Origin: an uncultured Methanoregula sp.
GTDB taxonomy: Archaea > Halobacteriota > Methanomicrobia > Methanomicrobiales > Methanospirillaceae
Direction: 5' to 3'
Length of the DNA: 64,000 nucleotides
NCBI RefSeq assembly: GCF_963667735.1
Contig: NZ_OY763919.1
Span: 1,799,539 to 1,863,538 of the forward strand
Under the pieces are notes generated by a model. That model did no database searches. It was not told the DNA's origin and saw nothing but the letters and a program-made list of their open reading frames with translations. The position numbers were made by a program, and so were the translations under genes. Numbering within the stretch: position 1 is the stretch's first letter; each line of letters begins with the position of its first letter. This document shows positions 36,674-46,477 of this stretch, piece by piece.

Positions 36674-37432
36674 TTATCCCGATTTGAACATCTGTTTATA
36701 GAGGGGGTCATTTTTCATTACCGTCTCTACAAATTTCAGGTCTTCCGGTGTATCGACACTGTAAGTATCCTTATCGGTAGGTATCATCCGGACCCTATAC
36801 CCATGTTCCAGCACTCTCATCATATCGACAGACTCGATAATCTCAAGTGGTGTCGGGGCAAGAGAAGTATATTTGAATAAAAAATCCCGCCGGAAAGGTA
36901 TGATACAAACCTGTTTATATTTTACAAAATCCTTAGCTCCTTTCTCTTTTGACGGGATCGGTTCACGGGAGAAATAAAGTGCATTATTCTCCAAATCAAC
37001 AACAACTTTTACTTCATTAGGATCTTCAAAATCTTCATCGTTTTTTATCGGGGCCATAAGGTTTACGCAGTTGAGTGATGAATCGGCAATCATCGGCTCA
37101 ACAGCAGCATCAATCATATCCGGATATACGAGTGGTTCATCCCCTTGGATATTAACGATAATGTCTGCGTCAACATTTTGTATTGCTTCAGCTATCCGAT
37201 CTGTACATCGTTCATGGCAGATATCTGTCATGATCGCGTTTCCTCCGAATTGAGTTACGGCATTAAAAATTTCATGATCACATGTTGCAATATAGAGCTC
37301 ATCAAGACAATTGCTCAATGCTGATCTTTTGTATACATGCTCAATCATCGGGATGCCGCAAATCTTTGCAAGAGGCTTTCCCGGGAATCGGGAGGATCCC
37401 ATTCTTGCTGGGATTACACCAATCGTTTTCAT
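36674..37432 (-). CDS. kdsB: KdsB-like CMP-sugar-acid synthetase (3-deoxy-manno-octulosonate cytidylyltransferase family)
   Basis: The 252-aa protein matches KdsB along its length: GVIPARMGSSRFPGKPL at the N-terminus, VVNIQGDEP-type strand (IIVNIQGDEPLVYPDMI), FSREPIPS and the closing IPTDKDTYSVDTPEDL. In bacteria KdsB activates Kdo with CTP for lipopolysaccharide. Here it ends a four-gene overlapping operon with an aldolase, an epimerase and a dehydrogenase, and no Kdo-8-phosphate synthase is in the window. The acid it activates may therefore be a related 3-deoxy-2-ulosonic acid. The family is sure; the substrate is inferred. Confidence 0.85.
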   Translation of the reverse strand: MKTIGVIPARMGSSRFPGKPLAKICGIPMIEHVYKRSALSNCLDELYIATCDHEIFNAVTQFGGNAIMTDICHERCTDRIAEAIQNVDADIIVNIQGDEPLVYPDMIDAAVEPMIADSSLNCVNLMAPIKNDEDFEDPNEVKVVVDLENNALYFSREPIPSKEKGAKDFVKYKQVCIIPFRRDFLFKYTSLAPTPLEIIESVDMMRVLEHGYRVRMIPTDKDTYSVDTPEDLKFVETVMKNDPLYKQMFKSG

Positions 37433-38253
37433 TCGTGTAACTCCTTAAGAAACGGGAAGGGTTTGTAAGAAGATCCAAGGATTTCTTTCAGATCTCTCCG
37501 GCAAATCTCCGCAAGAAACAGTGAATCCAAGCTGTACGCAATAAATGAATACCCCTGCCGGATCTTTTCTTTCAACTGACCTGGTTCTGGAGGAACTACA
37601 TGGAATCCGGCAGAAACGCCTTTATGATTTTTCATTGCGGCGTGGATTTGTTGCATCGCATCGAGGAACTCCGGATGATCAAATTGTCCTGGAATCCCCA
37701 GAGATGCCGAGAGATCATATGGACCGACAATAAACCCGTCGACCCCCGGAACCGACAAAATATTATTGATCTCTTTTACTGCGAGAATATTTTCTATCTG
37801 GACAATAACGATACTTTGAGTACTGTTCCACGTTTTATATTTTTCAAAATCGGTTCCGTACCCTTGTGCCCTCCCGAGTCCGACACCCCGGAATCCCTGA
37901 GGGGGATATTTGACTGATTTTACAGCATTTTCTGCTTCAGCCTGAGAATTCACCTGGGGCACGATAACTCCATGAGCACCTGCGTCCATCACGCGTTTGA
38001 TTATGTTGGGGTCGTTATTTCCGACTCTGACTAACGGAGTGCAACCCGCTAGTTCAATAACCTGAATAAGATGTTGAGCCTGCTGAAGGGTAATTGCACT
38101 ATGCTCCATATCGATTGTTAGCCAATCGAAGCCGGCAGCAGCCATAATTTCGGCTATTTCTGGATGGCCCAGCGTTATCCACGAACCAATGGTAAATGAT
38201 CGGTCTTTCAGTCTCTGTTTCAGGGTTTTTTTTCCTTCATTATGGGTTGTCAT
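37429..38253 (-). CDS. HpcH/HpaI-family aldolase
   Basis: The 274-aa TIM-barrel enzyme has GSWITLGHPEIAEIMAAAGF, DMEHSAITLQQ with the metal-site acids, LVRVGNNDP, the GVIVPQVNS strand and the VQIENILAV and GPYDLSASLG blocks of class II pyruvate aldolases. Such enzymes condense or cleave pyruvate and aldehydes to 4-hydroxy-2-keto acids. In this operon it could build the carbon skeleton activated by the KdsB-like protein. The ATG at 38253 has GTGAG upstream; it overlaps the previous gene by 14 bp and the kdsB-like gene by 4 bp. Confidence 0.87.
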   Translation of the reverse strand: MTTHNEGKKTLKQRLKDRSFTIGSWITLGHPEIAEIMAAAGFDWLTIDMEHSAITLQQAQHLIQVIELAGCTPLVRVGNNDPNIIKRVMDAGAHGVIVPQVNSQAEAENAVKSVKYPPQGFRGVGLGRAQGYGTDFEKYKTWNSTQSIVIVQIENILAVKEINNILSVPGVDGFIVGPYDLSASLGIPGQFDHPEFLDAMQQIHAAMKNHKGVSAGFHVVPPEPGQLKEKIRQGYSFIAYSLDSLFLAEICRRDLKEILGSSYKPFPFLKELHE

Positions 38254-39166
38254 GTTCAATCTCACTATATTTTTGTGATTCCATATCATTACGAATTTCT
38301 TTTAAGCAATCAAGAATCCCCTCACTGATATCAACATATGTTGAAAGGTTAATTCTTGTGGGGACTTCAACCTCGAATGCATAGGGAGTTTTCACATAGT
38401 GGCGATGATTATCCGATTCAGCATAGTGTATTGTGATTTTTCTTCCGAGAATTTCTTCAATCATATCGAAGAATTCTTTCATCTTTAGTCTTTGATGTCC
38501 GGTAATAAGGACAGATTTATTAATGAAGTCCGGCTCCAATGCGATTTTTATTGTTTCACGGGCAGCATCATTGATGTGAATGTATTCTCTTAGTGCATCC
38601 GGTGAACTCGGATAAGTAAACTCCCCGGTGAGCAAGAGTTCTTTGCATACATTATACATGAAGTTCCAATGATTCGGATCACGTCCATACAGGCTTCCAT
38701 ATCTAAGAATTGTAAATTCAAGTCCGAAGTCCTCAAAATAAGTTTTACATAATGCTTCGCCCGCTTGTTTTGAGACCCGGTAGAATGACCCCTTGTTACC
38801 CGAGGCATATACGGAACTAGCGTAAAGAAAACGTTTTACCCCGTTCTGCCGGGCAGCTTCGAGACAATGAACCGTTCCGAGAACGTTAATCTCCATGGTC
38901 TTAACAGGATTGCCTCTCGCAATATCAATTTCAGCGATTGCGGCAGTATGAAAAACAAAGTCACATCCCTCCATTGACTTTTTGAGGAGAGACTGATTTA
39001 GTATATCGCCCTGAATAAATTGGATGTCACACGATTTTGGGAATAATTTTTTTTGCGTGTCAATATCGATCCGATCATAAACTACCGGTGTTATCCCCTT
39101 TTTTAACAATTCTTTAATCAGATATCTTCCGACGAAACCAGCCCCTCCCGATACAAATGCCTTCAT
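38240..39166 (-). CDS. NAD-dependent epimerase/dehydratase
   Basis: The 308-aa extended SDR has GGAGFVG, HTAAIAEID, the active-site YASSVYASG with YRVSK (Tyr-x3-Lys) and the RYGSLYGRD motif. The C-terminus is longer than in simple epimerases (to SEIEHDNP). AAGGAG precedes the ATG. It overlaps the dehydrogenase upstream by 4 bp and the aldolase downstream by 14 bp, so it must act in the same pathway. The exact sugar cannot be told. Confidence 0.87.
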   Translation of the reverse strand: MKAFVSGGAGFVGRYLIKELLKKGITPVVYDRIDIDTQKKLFPKSCDIQFIQGDILNQSLLKKSMEGCDFVFHTAAIAEIDIARGNPVKTMEINVLGTVHCLEAARQNGVKRFLYASSVYASGNKGSFYRVSKQAGEALCKTYFEDFGLEFTILRYGSLYGRDPNHWNFMYNVCKELLLTGEFTYPSSPDALREYIHINDAARETIKIALEPDFINKSVLITGHQRLKMKEFFDMIEEILGRKITIHYAESDNHRHYVKTPYAFEVEVPTRINLSTYVDISEGILDCLKEIRNDMESQKYSEIEHDNP

Positions 39167-40095
39167 GATCTGATCTCCTTTATTGCTGCGATAAGATTGG
39201 TAACCGCTTCCCTCTCCATATTTTTTCGTGACTCAATAGTGTTTGATGCTACATGAGGAGTTACTATCACTTGGGGAAATAACAGGAGGGGTCCGGTATA
39301 CGGCTCGTTGGCAAAGACATCAAGACCGGCGCTGGCAACCTTTCCCCTTTTCAAGGCATCTGAAAGTGCATCCTCATCAATCAGGGACCCACGTGCCGTG
39401 TTGATAATAATAACTCCATCACGACAATGATTAAAACTTTCTTCGTTGAATAACGGCATATTATCTTTTTGTGCAGGAACATGGAGTGTGATTATATCCA
39501 CCTTGGAAATCAGATCCTCAAACGAGTTTTCTCGTTGCCAACCCGGTGATGTAGCCCTGTTCAAAAAAGGATCATAGAAATGAATGCAACACCCAAAACC
39601 TGTCAATAGCTCGCCAACACGGAATCCAATTCTCCCTAGACCCACGATTCCAACAGGTTTACCCTGTAAGATGGATGTAGCTTTTACTGAAAAATCGGAA
39701 GACCTGATGGCTGCATTATATTCATTTATCCTTTTTGTTGTACTCATGATGAGTGCAACTGTATGCTCTGCCACGGGTTGAACCGTGGACAATTGGGCGA
39801 TGAGAACACGAATATTATGTTCCTTTGCTGCCTCAAGATCTATCGTGTCAAGCCCCACACCGACTCTTGAAATAAATTTAAGTTTATGGGCAGATTGAAT
39901 CGTTCTGCGAGAAAATGGCTCCGTTCCGGCAATTACCGCTTCGGCATTCTGTATTGCATCTGAAACTTCGCATTCTCCGAGCCTGATTCCGTTCGAGTTG
40001 ATATACAGAATCTCAAAAAAAGGATCTAATTGCTGTCTCAACGATCCATCCGGATCAAAGGATCGAATCGTAATTGCTAGCGTCCTTTTTTTCAT
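39163..40095 (-). CDS. D-isomer-specific 2-hydroxyacid dehydrogenase (SerA-like)
   Basis: The 310-aa NAD-dependent enzyme has the nucleotide motif GIVGLGRIG, the catalytic arginine in NTARGSLID, the glutamate in VFANEPY and the histidine in TPHVASNT. It resembles phosphoglycerate dehydrogenases without the regulatory ACT domain. It is the first gene of the four-gene sugar-acid operon, where it could oxidise a 2-hydroxy acid to a 2-keto acid or the reverse. The ATG at 40095 is used; a TTG two codons earlier is not preferred. Confidence 0.88.
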   Translation of the reverse strand: MKKRTLAITIRSFDPDGSLRQQLDPFFEILYINSNGIRLGECEVSDAIQNAEAVIAGTEPFSRRTIQSAHKLKFISRVGVGLDTIDLEAAKEHNIRVLIAQLSTVQPVAEHTVALIMSTTKRINEYNAAIRSSDFSVKATSILQGKPVGIVGLGRIGFRVGELLTGFGCCIHFYDPFLNRATSPGWQRENSFEDLISKVDIITLHVPAQKDNMPLFNEESFNHCRDGVIIINTARGSLIDEDALSDALKRGKVASAGLDVFANEPYTGPLLLFPQVIVTPHVASNTIESRKNMEREAVTNLIAAIKEIRS

Positions 40096-40231
40096 AATCA
40101 ATCACAAGTACCAATGTCTGATATGGGAACTATTTTGGCATAATAATTTGGATTAAGAATAATTGGTCCTGTCAATTTCATTCCACAAAAACCGAATCAT
40201 TCCTTCAAATCGTTCCAGGTGTAATATATAA

Positions 40232-41719
40232 CTACCAGTATTTCTTCTGATATTCTTCTGCCAATTTTTTAAATGCTAAATTTCCAGATTCTGAATTTTC
40301 TTCGGCTTTGCGGATATCCTCAAACCGTTCTTCAGGCATTTTTATGTATAAAGGGAATGTTCGAAGTAACCCGAGGATCTCATCATGGGTAATTTGTGGC
40401 ATGTTCAGGGTGGAATCAACAATTGAATGAATTTTTTCCTCCAATTTCAGATATCCTTCCCTGACAGCAACTTCACGGAGATATGTTCCTTTATACGGCG
40501 TAAATGCAAAACAATTGGTACTGTCAATATTAATCTTACGGTTGAGGTGAATTGTATCAAAGATCAGTTCCCTTGTTTCTCCCGGGAATCCCATCATGTT
40601 ATTGACGGTGACAGGAATCTTGTGTCTGCCAAGAATTTCAAAAGCTTCGAGCACTTGTTTATTCGTGAAATTTTTCTTCAATACTTCTTTGCGGAATATC
40701 TCATTTCCGTGTTCAATTCCAACTGATAACCTGTTGCATCCCATCTTTTCGAGCAGGGTAATTTTATTCTCTTTGATAGTTTCAATTCTCGTCTGACACC
40801 AGAATGGGAGATGAATCCTTTTTGTATATTGTTCTGCGAACTCTTGGAATTTTTCATCACTCAGTGCCAGGAATGTCTCGGAGTTAAAATAAATATATTC
40901 AGCCTTGTAGGTTTGTATCTGATGTTCAAGTTCACTGATAATCCGCTCATTTGTTTTTATCCGGTAATAATTTTGACCTGTCTCTTTCTTATACAATGAG
41001 CGAAGAAACGGAGCTGCGCAATATGTGCACTGATATGGGCATCCACGATCAATCTCGATGGGGATCATGCGGAAAATTTTGCCCTGCATTGGTCGGAAAA
41101 AGCGTTTTTCTTCGAAAATTGAAAAATCGTTATAGGGAATTTTATTCAGATCAACAAGGGGGCGCATAGGATTTTTAATAATCTGTCCTTTATTCTTGCT
41201 CCAAATGTTTCTGATATCATCAACACATTCTCCTTTTAAAAGACGATTGCAGAGCTCCGGAAGTGCTTCTTCCCCCTCCCCATAACAAATATAATCGATA
41301 TCTTGGTACTGGATTGATTCATCCGGGGAAAGATTGACATAAACACCTCCTGCAATGACTGGAATGTCAGTATCCCGGATAGATTCAAGGAGTTTCAAAG
41401 CAAGAGGGATCGTATCCTCAACTATTGTGATGGCGATAATATCCGGTTTAAATATCTGGATTTTTTTCTGAAAATCTGTCAGTACATCTGTTTTCTTGTA
41501 TTCTATCCCATATTCGGAATAATCAAAGGGACGTAACTGCAGGAATTGAACTCGTTTTTCATCTATACTTTCAGGATCTATCTGGTAAAAAGTAGTATCA
41601 AAAAGATCAACTTGGAACCCTTCCTTTTTTAAACAGGCAGATAATATTGAGATATTGCTGGGTAGGAGATTTATCATCTGGAGATTTGGATAGACAAGAA
41701 GAACTTTGAAATCTTTCAT
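40232..41719 (-). CDS. B12-binding-domain radical SAM protein
   Basis: The 495-aa protein has a cobalamin-binding N-terminal domain (VLLVYPNLQ, IAGGVYVNLSPD, YGEGEEALPEL) and a radical SAM barrel with C-x3-C-x2-C in RGCPYQCTYC. The C-terminal part is long and helical (KLEEKIHSIVDSTLNM onward). It is the largest of three such proteins in the locus and stands alone, 137 bp upstream of the sugar-acid operon on the same strand. It may alkylate or methylate a glycan or lipid carrier; the substrate is unknown. Confidence 0.87.
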   Translation of the reverse strand: MKDFKVLLVYPNLQMINLLPSNISILSACLKKEGFQVDLFDTTFYQIDPESIDEKRVQFLQLRPFDYSEYGIEYKKTDVLTDFQKKIQIFKPDIIAITIVEDTIPLALKLLESIRDTDIPVIAGGVYVNLSPDESIQYQDIDYICYGEGEEALPELCNRLLKGECVDDIRNIWSKNKGQIIKNPMRPLVDLNKIPYNDFSIFEEKRFFRPMQGKIFRMIPIEIDRGCPYQCTYCAAPFLRSLYKKETGQNYYRIKTNERIISELEHQIQTYKAEYIYFNSETFLALSDEKFQEFAEQYTKRIHLPFWCQTRIETIKENKITLLEKMGCNRLSVGIEHGNEIFRKEVLKKNFTNKQVLEAFEILGRHKIPVTVNNMMGFPGETRELIFDTIHLNRKINIDSTNCFAFTPYKGTYLREVAVREGYLKLEEKIHSIVDSTLNMPQITHDEILGLLRTFPLYIKMPEERFEDIRKAEENSESGNLAFKKLAEEYQKKYW

Positions 41720-41834
41720 GTAAGAACGAATATCATCATAATAGTAATTATTTATATCGTGGGACTCCTCTAAAAATTAATAACTCTTATGGAGATCCGA
41801 ATAAATTATTTCCAGGTTCAAATGAGATGAAACG

Positions 41835-42479
41835 ATGTATAGCTCAATAATTCTTGATTTTGACGGCGTAGTTGTAGAATCCGTGGCGATAAAGACAGAG
41901 GCATTTCGAGAATTATTCTCATTCTCTCCGGAACATGTTGCTGAAATCGAAAATTTTCATCTACAAAACGGGGGAATGTCGCGCTATGATAAATTTGAAT
42001 ATATCTATCGGAATATTCTCAATGAACGCCTGACTGATGAAAAAAAAGAAGAATTATCCGAAAGATTCTCGATGCTTGTGATGCAGAAAGTGATTAAAGC
42101 ACCTTTTGTTTATGGTGCAGAGATCTTTATCAAAAAATATTCCCAAAAAACATCCCTGTTTATTGTTTCAGCAACTCCCCAAACAGAACTTGAGCAGATT
42201 CTATTGGGAAAAGGAATCATCTCCTTTTTTAAAAAAGTATACGGTTCTCCGGTAAAAAAGCAGGATCATATCCGGAATATTATTTCCCAATCCCAGAATG
42301 ATCCATCGTCTGTTCTTTTTGTTGGTGATGCGATCAATGACTGGCGTGCTGCAAACGAATGCCATATTAATTTTATTGCAAGGGATAATTCCGAAACAAA
42401 AAAAATGTTTCTTAATTTACCCAATGTTGAAAAAATTGTTTCTGATTTGCATGAGTTAAGCGAGTACCTTGGTGAATAA
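41835..42479 (+). CDS. HAD-superfamily sugar phosphatase
   Basis: The 214-aa protein has the HAD motifs: nucleophile block DFDGVV (D8 and D10), motif II threonine or serine in SATPQTE, a lysine near KKQDHI and motif III GDAINDW. The helical cap between residues 20 and 85 is of the beta-phosphoglucomutase type. It probably removes phosphate from a sugar or sugar-acid phosphate and could serve the Kdo-like or nonulosonate pathway. Its stop is immediately followed by the next ATG, so it is coupled to the cyclase-family gene. Confidence 0.86.
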   Translation: MYSSIILDFDGVVVESVAIKTEAFRELFSFSPEHVAEIENFHLQNGGMSRYDKFEYIYRNILNERLTDEKKEELSERFSMLVMQKVIKAPFVYGAEIFIKKYSQKTSLFIVSATPQTELEQILLGKGIISFFKKVYGSPVKKQDHIRNIISQSQNDPSSVLFVGDAINDWRAANECHINFIARDNSETKKMFLNLPNVEKIVSDLHELSEYLGE

Positions 42480-43157
42480 ATGAAGATCCGCCTGTCATAT
42501 CCGATTACCTTGACCTCTCCCTTGTATCCAGGAACGCCACCTACCGATATCAGGATCCAAAAATCCCTTGACCATGGGGATAGTGCAACAACCTGTATTT
42601 TTTCCGTTTCGAGCCATTCGGGTACGCATATCGATGCTCCCAGACACTTTTGTAAAAACGGATTTGGCGTATCGGATTTTTTAAATGTGGAAAATGATAT
42701 TCATCCTGCCTATTGCTTCGAAGTAAAAAAAGGTCCGGGGGACTCGATAACATGTGATGATCTGTCCCCATTAATTTCCCATTGTCATGATGCCCATGCT
42801 CTCCTCATCCGGACCGGCTGGTACTCATATAGAGATTCAAATCCTGCAGCGTATATCATGGATCATCCGTATGTGCAACGTGATGTTCCTGCATTTATCC
42901 GGAAACATCTCCCCGATTTGAAGATTTTTGGAGTTGATACAATCTCGATTTCCAGCCCTGCGTTTCGTGAAGAAGGGCATATATGCCATCGGTCTTTTCT
43001 CTGTGACAATCCCCCGATTCTAATTCTCGAAGATTTGGATTTGTCAAATCCTGTACTTATGCAACGGAGTTTCATGCTCTCGCTGTATCCCTGGCTGGTT
43101 GAAAAAACTGATGGAGTGCCGGTTATGGTATTTGCAGAGGGATTTGAATCCAGGTGA
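42480..43157 (+). CDS. cyclase/arylformamidase-family metalloenzyme
   Basis: The 225-aa protein has the family signature SHSGTHIDAPRHF, a histidine/aspartate metal site of the kynurenine formamidase/polyketide-cyclase fold (PF04199), plus GVDTISIS in the second half. Members hydrolyse amides or formamides. In a locus that also encodes a sugar formyltransferase, a formamidase-like hydrolase is interesting, but a lactonase or isomerase role is equally open. It begins on the base after the HAD stop and ends 2 bp from the convergent gene. Confidence 0.83.
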   Translation: MKIRLSYPITLTSPLYPGTPPTDIRIQKSLDHGDSATTCIFSVSSHSGTHIDAPRHFCKNGFGVSDFLNVENDIHPAYCFEVKKGPGDSITCDDLSPLISHCHDAHALLIRTGWYSYRDSNPAAYIMDHPYVQRDVPAFIRKHLPDLKIFGVDTISISSPAFREEGHICHRSFLCDNPPILILEDLDLSNPVLMQRSFMLSLYPWLVEKTDGVPVMVFAEGFESR

Positions 43158-43159
43158 TT

Positions 43160-45037
43160 TTAAATGATGAATGGATCGATACAATGCTCATCAACCGGGG
43201 AAAGGGCATCGTTAACAACACGGATGGCTTTTTGAGACCATTCTCTTTGCTTTTCATCAGGTAACCTTATTATCGAATAAATGGTCTGTCGGATCTGTTC
43301 GGGGGTTGATGCGACCCAACGGATATCAGGAGCAATGTCGAGTCGATCAAGCGTAACAAAATTCTCCATGTGAATGCATATCGGGAAAACACCAAAATTT
43401 AGCGCTTCATAACAGACAGATGTTGTTGTATAGAGAAGGATATCCACACCCGTGAGAAGCGATCCAACCTGGTCATCAGAAAAAACTATATTCGGATGAA
43501 TAAGGAAATCTTTCAGATCATTTTTTAATGCGAATATGTCTATGAGGGGATGACATTTTATAATGATATCAAATTCATCTGCTCCGGCACATGCAAAACA
43601 CGTTTTTTGTATTAACTCCAGGGATTCCTCATAACCAATTGAGGTTGCAACCAGGATCCTCCAGCGCCCATTCATTCGTGGATGAGCCTGACAAATCTTC
43701 TGTTGATTCCATATGTATGAATGTCTCAAAGCGCATCCACAGGAAATCATTTCCTGAGAATACCCCGCTTGAATTAACACATTATAAAACAATCTCCCGT
43801 TTGTTACAATCCGATCGGGCAAGGGACGTATTTTCAGTTCATTTTTTGTATGAAATTTCGAGAGAAACATTTTTGAAAAAGTAACATTATCATACGCGAT
43901 TATTTTTGTATCGGGCAGGGTATGTCGGATGGACCAGACTAATGCATTTTCCCAGCTTTGACCTTCATAGGTGTAGATTATTCTTTCTGGATAAATTCCG
44001 TGTTTTTTCATCCCTTCAATCAGTATTCCGTACAACAAGTTATTTGCAAGTGTACTCCGTGATTCTGCGAAATTCTCCTCAATTATTCCTTTAGCCGGAA
44101 TGTTGTGGATAGTGAACGAATTATCAATTATCAGGTTGTATTGTTTTGATTTCAAATCACATCGGAACAGATCTGTCGATTCCATGAATGATTCTGGGAA
44201 GAGAAAAATTTCATTGATATTATGTAATTTTTCTACTGTCTCCTCAAATGATATCGTATTGAGAATTTTTGCCACATATGCCACGTTGTATCCCTTTTTT
44301 TTCAGCAGATCTGGCAGAGGGCCGAAATGCGGATCCTGGTATGTATCATCAGGTCTAAAATTTCTTTTATCGATGTAGGTAAAAAAGAGAATTGTCTTTT
44401 CTCCAGTAAAATTCTGGATAGGTTTGATATTTTTTCTTTTCAGAATCCGTTTACGAAAAAGGAGGTTTTCCTCCAGATAATCAGAATATCTGTGAGATAT
44501 TGATTTTAAAGCTGGAATCGGCGGAAACATTTTAATAATCTGTATCAGTGAGGTCTCGAATCGATGAAACACCTCCCTTGACGTGTTATTATTTTTTATT
44601 TCAAAGACTTTTTTTCCATTCTTACTTGCATATTCTATCAAACCCTCAATAAGTGCAGGTGATGAAAAAATAATCAGTAATTCCTCCGTGGCATCAGAAT
44701 CAATAAGATTTCTGCCGAGTCTCTCAAGACATATTCGAAGATAAAGTGGATTGTATGGGTCTTTTGAAGAGATTTCTGATGCCCACCACTCGAATGAATC
44801 ATTAATTGGGGATAGTGAACCGATACTTTCAATGAATGAAGTGCGTAACTGCCTGGATGCACATTCAAGTTCTTCAGCTGTAGAAATTTTTGTTATTTTG
44901 TCAGAAAACTGATGTTCGGCTTTCAATCTCCATAATGTCTCTTCACCAAAATAAACCCATTTTTTTATGTTATATTTTTTTACTAATTCTAATAATGCGG
45001 GAAAACCAAAAGCGTTCTGGTGTACGGTGTAAATCAT
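43160..45037 (-). CDS. large GT-B-like surface carbohydrate protein
   Basis: The 625-aa protein has an N-terminal region of about 200 residues without recognised motifs and a C-terminal half resembling GT-B transferases of the CDP-glycerol or capsule type: IIIKCHPLID, DDQVGSLLTGVDILLYTTTS and VCYEALNFGVFPICI. From memory it recalls the TIGR04326-like surface carbohydrate proteins. GGAGAT before the ATG at 45037 decides the start over a GTG eleven codons earlier. Single minus-strand gene between two plus-strand blocks. Function: probably transfer of an unusual sugar; not proven. Confidence 0.7.
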   Translation of the reverse strand: MIYTVHQNAFGFPALLELVKKYNIKKWVYFGEETLWRLKAEHQFSDKITKISTAEELECASRQLRTSFIESIGSLSPINDSFEWWASEISSKDPYNPLYLRICLERLGRNLIDSDATEELLIIFSSPALIEGLIEYASKNGKKVFEIKNNNTSREVFHRFETSLIQIIKMFPPIPALKSISHRYSDYLEENLLFRKRILKRKNIKPIQNFTGEKTILFFTYIDKRNFRPDDTYQDPHFGPLPDLLKKKGYNVAYVAKILNTISFEETVEKLHNINEIFLFPESFMESTDLFRCDLKSKQYNLIIDNSFTIHNIPAKGIIEENFAESRSTLANNLLYGILIEGMKKHGIYPERIIYTYEGQSWENALVWSIRHTLPDTKIIAYDNVTFSKMFLSKFHTKNELKIRPLPDRIVTNGRLFYNVLIQAGYSQEMISCGCALRHSYIWNQQKICQAHPRMNGRWRILVATSIGYEESLELIQKTCFACAGADEFDIIIKCHPLIDIFALKNDLKDFLIHPNIVFSDDQVGSLLTGVDILLYTTTSVCYEALNFGVFPICIHMENFVTLDRLDIAPDIRWVASTPEQIRQTIYSIIRLPDEKQREWSQKAIRVVNDALSPVDEHCIDPFII

Positions 45038-45229
45038 GGGATCTCCGGCTTTCCTGTAAAACCAATTCACGTAACTGTTTTTTTTTGGTTGCTTATTAAT
45101 CCGATTCTTCTGTGAAGCAGAACAGTACTACTGACCTGATACTATTATACGAGTCAAATGCGTATACAATTGAATCAGGAGAATTTTTTCAGGCAACTGA
45201 TACTGAAAAAATACATGAGGCGATATTAC

Positions 45230-46477
45230 ATGGTCTCTTACGAAATCAAGAATGCGACAGTATGTATTGTAGGTTTAGGATATGTAGGATTGCCACTTGC
45301 AGAATCGTTCGCGAAACATGTTCACACAATCGGATTCGATATCGATATTAAGAAAATTCAATCAATAAAAAACGCAAAGCCCTCTTTTTTTGTTACGGAT
45401 AATCCCGATGAGATCAAGAATGCGGATTATATTATGATCTGCGTTCCGACACCGGTTACAATCACAAAACAGGCAGATCTGACCTATGTGTGTTCCGCAG
45501 CTGAACTCATTGGAAAGAACTTGAAAAAAGGTGCCACGGTAGTTCTTGAATCAACGGTATACCCCGGAGTTACAGAAGAAGTGATTGTACCTATCTTGGA
45601 ACGATATTCTGGATCGAAATGCGGAGAAGGATTCCGGGTGGGTTATTCCCCGGAAAGAATCAATCCGGGTGATACAGAAAATATCCTTCCAACAATAACC
45701 AAGATTGTAGCGGGAATGAATGAGGAAACCCTCACAGATCTTGTCGAATTGTATGGTCTGATTACGAATGTGTACAAGGCCAAACGAATTCAGACTGCTG
45801 AAGCAGCTAAGGTTATTGAGAATATTCAAAGGGATCTGAATATCGCTCTCATGAATGAGTTTGCAGTAATATTCAATCGTCTGGGTCTTGATACAAAAGA
45901 TGTGTTGGATGCAGCGGGAACGAAATGGAATTTCCTCCGTTTCTCGCCAGGTCTTGTTGGTGGGCATTGTATTCCCGTGGATCCCTATTATCTCGTCGCA
46001 AGGGCACAGGAATTTGATTACCATCCCCAGGTAATTCTCGCTGGAAGAGCAATCAATGACTCGATGCCAAAATATGTTGCGATGCTGGCTATCGAAGGTA
46101 TAAACCAAGTTGAAAAGGTTATCAAGGGCTCGAAAGTTTTGATAATGGGGTTGTCCTATAAAGAAAATATCCCCGATATTCGGGAATCCCCGTCAATTGA
46201 AATTATTCATGAGCTGAAACGGTTTGGTATATGTGTATATGGTTTTGATCCGTTGTTATCTGATGAAGTCATAGAAAAATTCGGGATACGAAATTATCAA
46301 AAATATCCGGATAAGGTAGATGCAATAATTATTACTGTCACTCATGATCAATTCCGAAAGATTACAGTAAGCCAGTTTAAAGAATACATGAATGCTCACC
46401 CGATACTGATTGATGTACGGAGAATGATTAATCGAACTGATGCAGAGAATGCTGGTATTTATTACCAAGGATTGTGA
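45230..46477 (+). CDS. UDP-HexNAc 6-dehydrogenase (WecC/WbpO type)
   Basis: The 415-aa enzyme oxidises a UDP-N-acetylhexosamine to its uronic acid. It has the NAD motif GLGYVGLPLAESF, VCVPTP-like ICVPTPV, YSPERINPGD, catalytic cysteine in GGHCIPVDPYY, and GLSYKENIPDIRESP. These blocks separate it from the UDP-glucose dehydrogenase encoded at 31 kb. GAGG ahead of the ATG at 45230 supports that start; the frame is open 24 codons further up. It starts the long plus-strand block and could supply a hexuronate for amidation by the AsnB-like enzyme. Confidence 0.9.
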   Translation: MVSYEIKNATVCIVGLGYVGLPLAESFAKHVHTIGFDIDIKKIQSIKNAKPSFFVTDNPDEIKNADYIMICVPTPVTITKQADLTYVCSAAELIGKNLKKGATVVLESTVYPGVTEEVIVPILERYSGSKCGEGFRVGYSPERINPGDTENILPTITKIVAGMNEETLTDLVELYGLITNVYKAKRIQTAEAAKVIENIQRDLNIALMNEFAVIFNRLGLDTKDVLDAAGTKWNFLRFSPGLVGGHCIPVDPYYLVARAQEFDYHPQVILAGRAINDSMPKYVAMLAIEGINQVEKVIKGSKVLIMGLSYKENIPDIRESPSIEIIHELKRFGICVYGFDPLLSDEVIEKFGIRNYQKYPDKVDAIIITVTHDQFRKITVSQFKEYMNAHPILIDVRRMINRTDAENAGIYYQGL

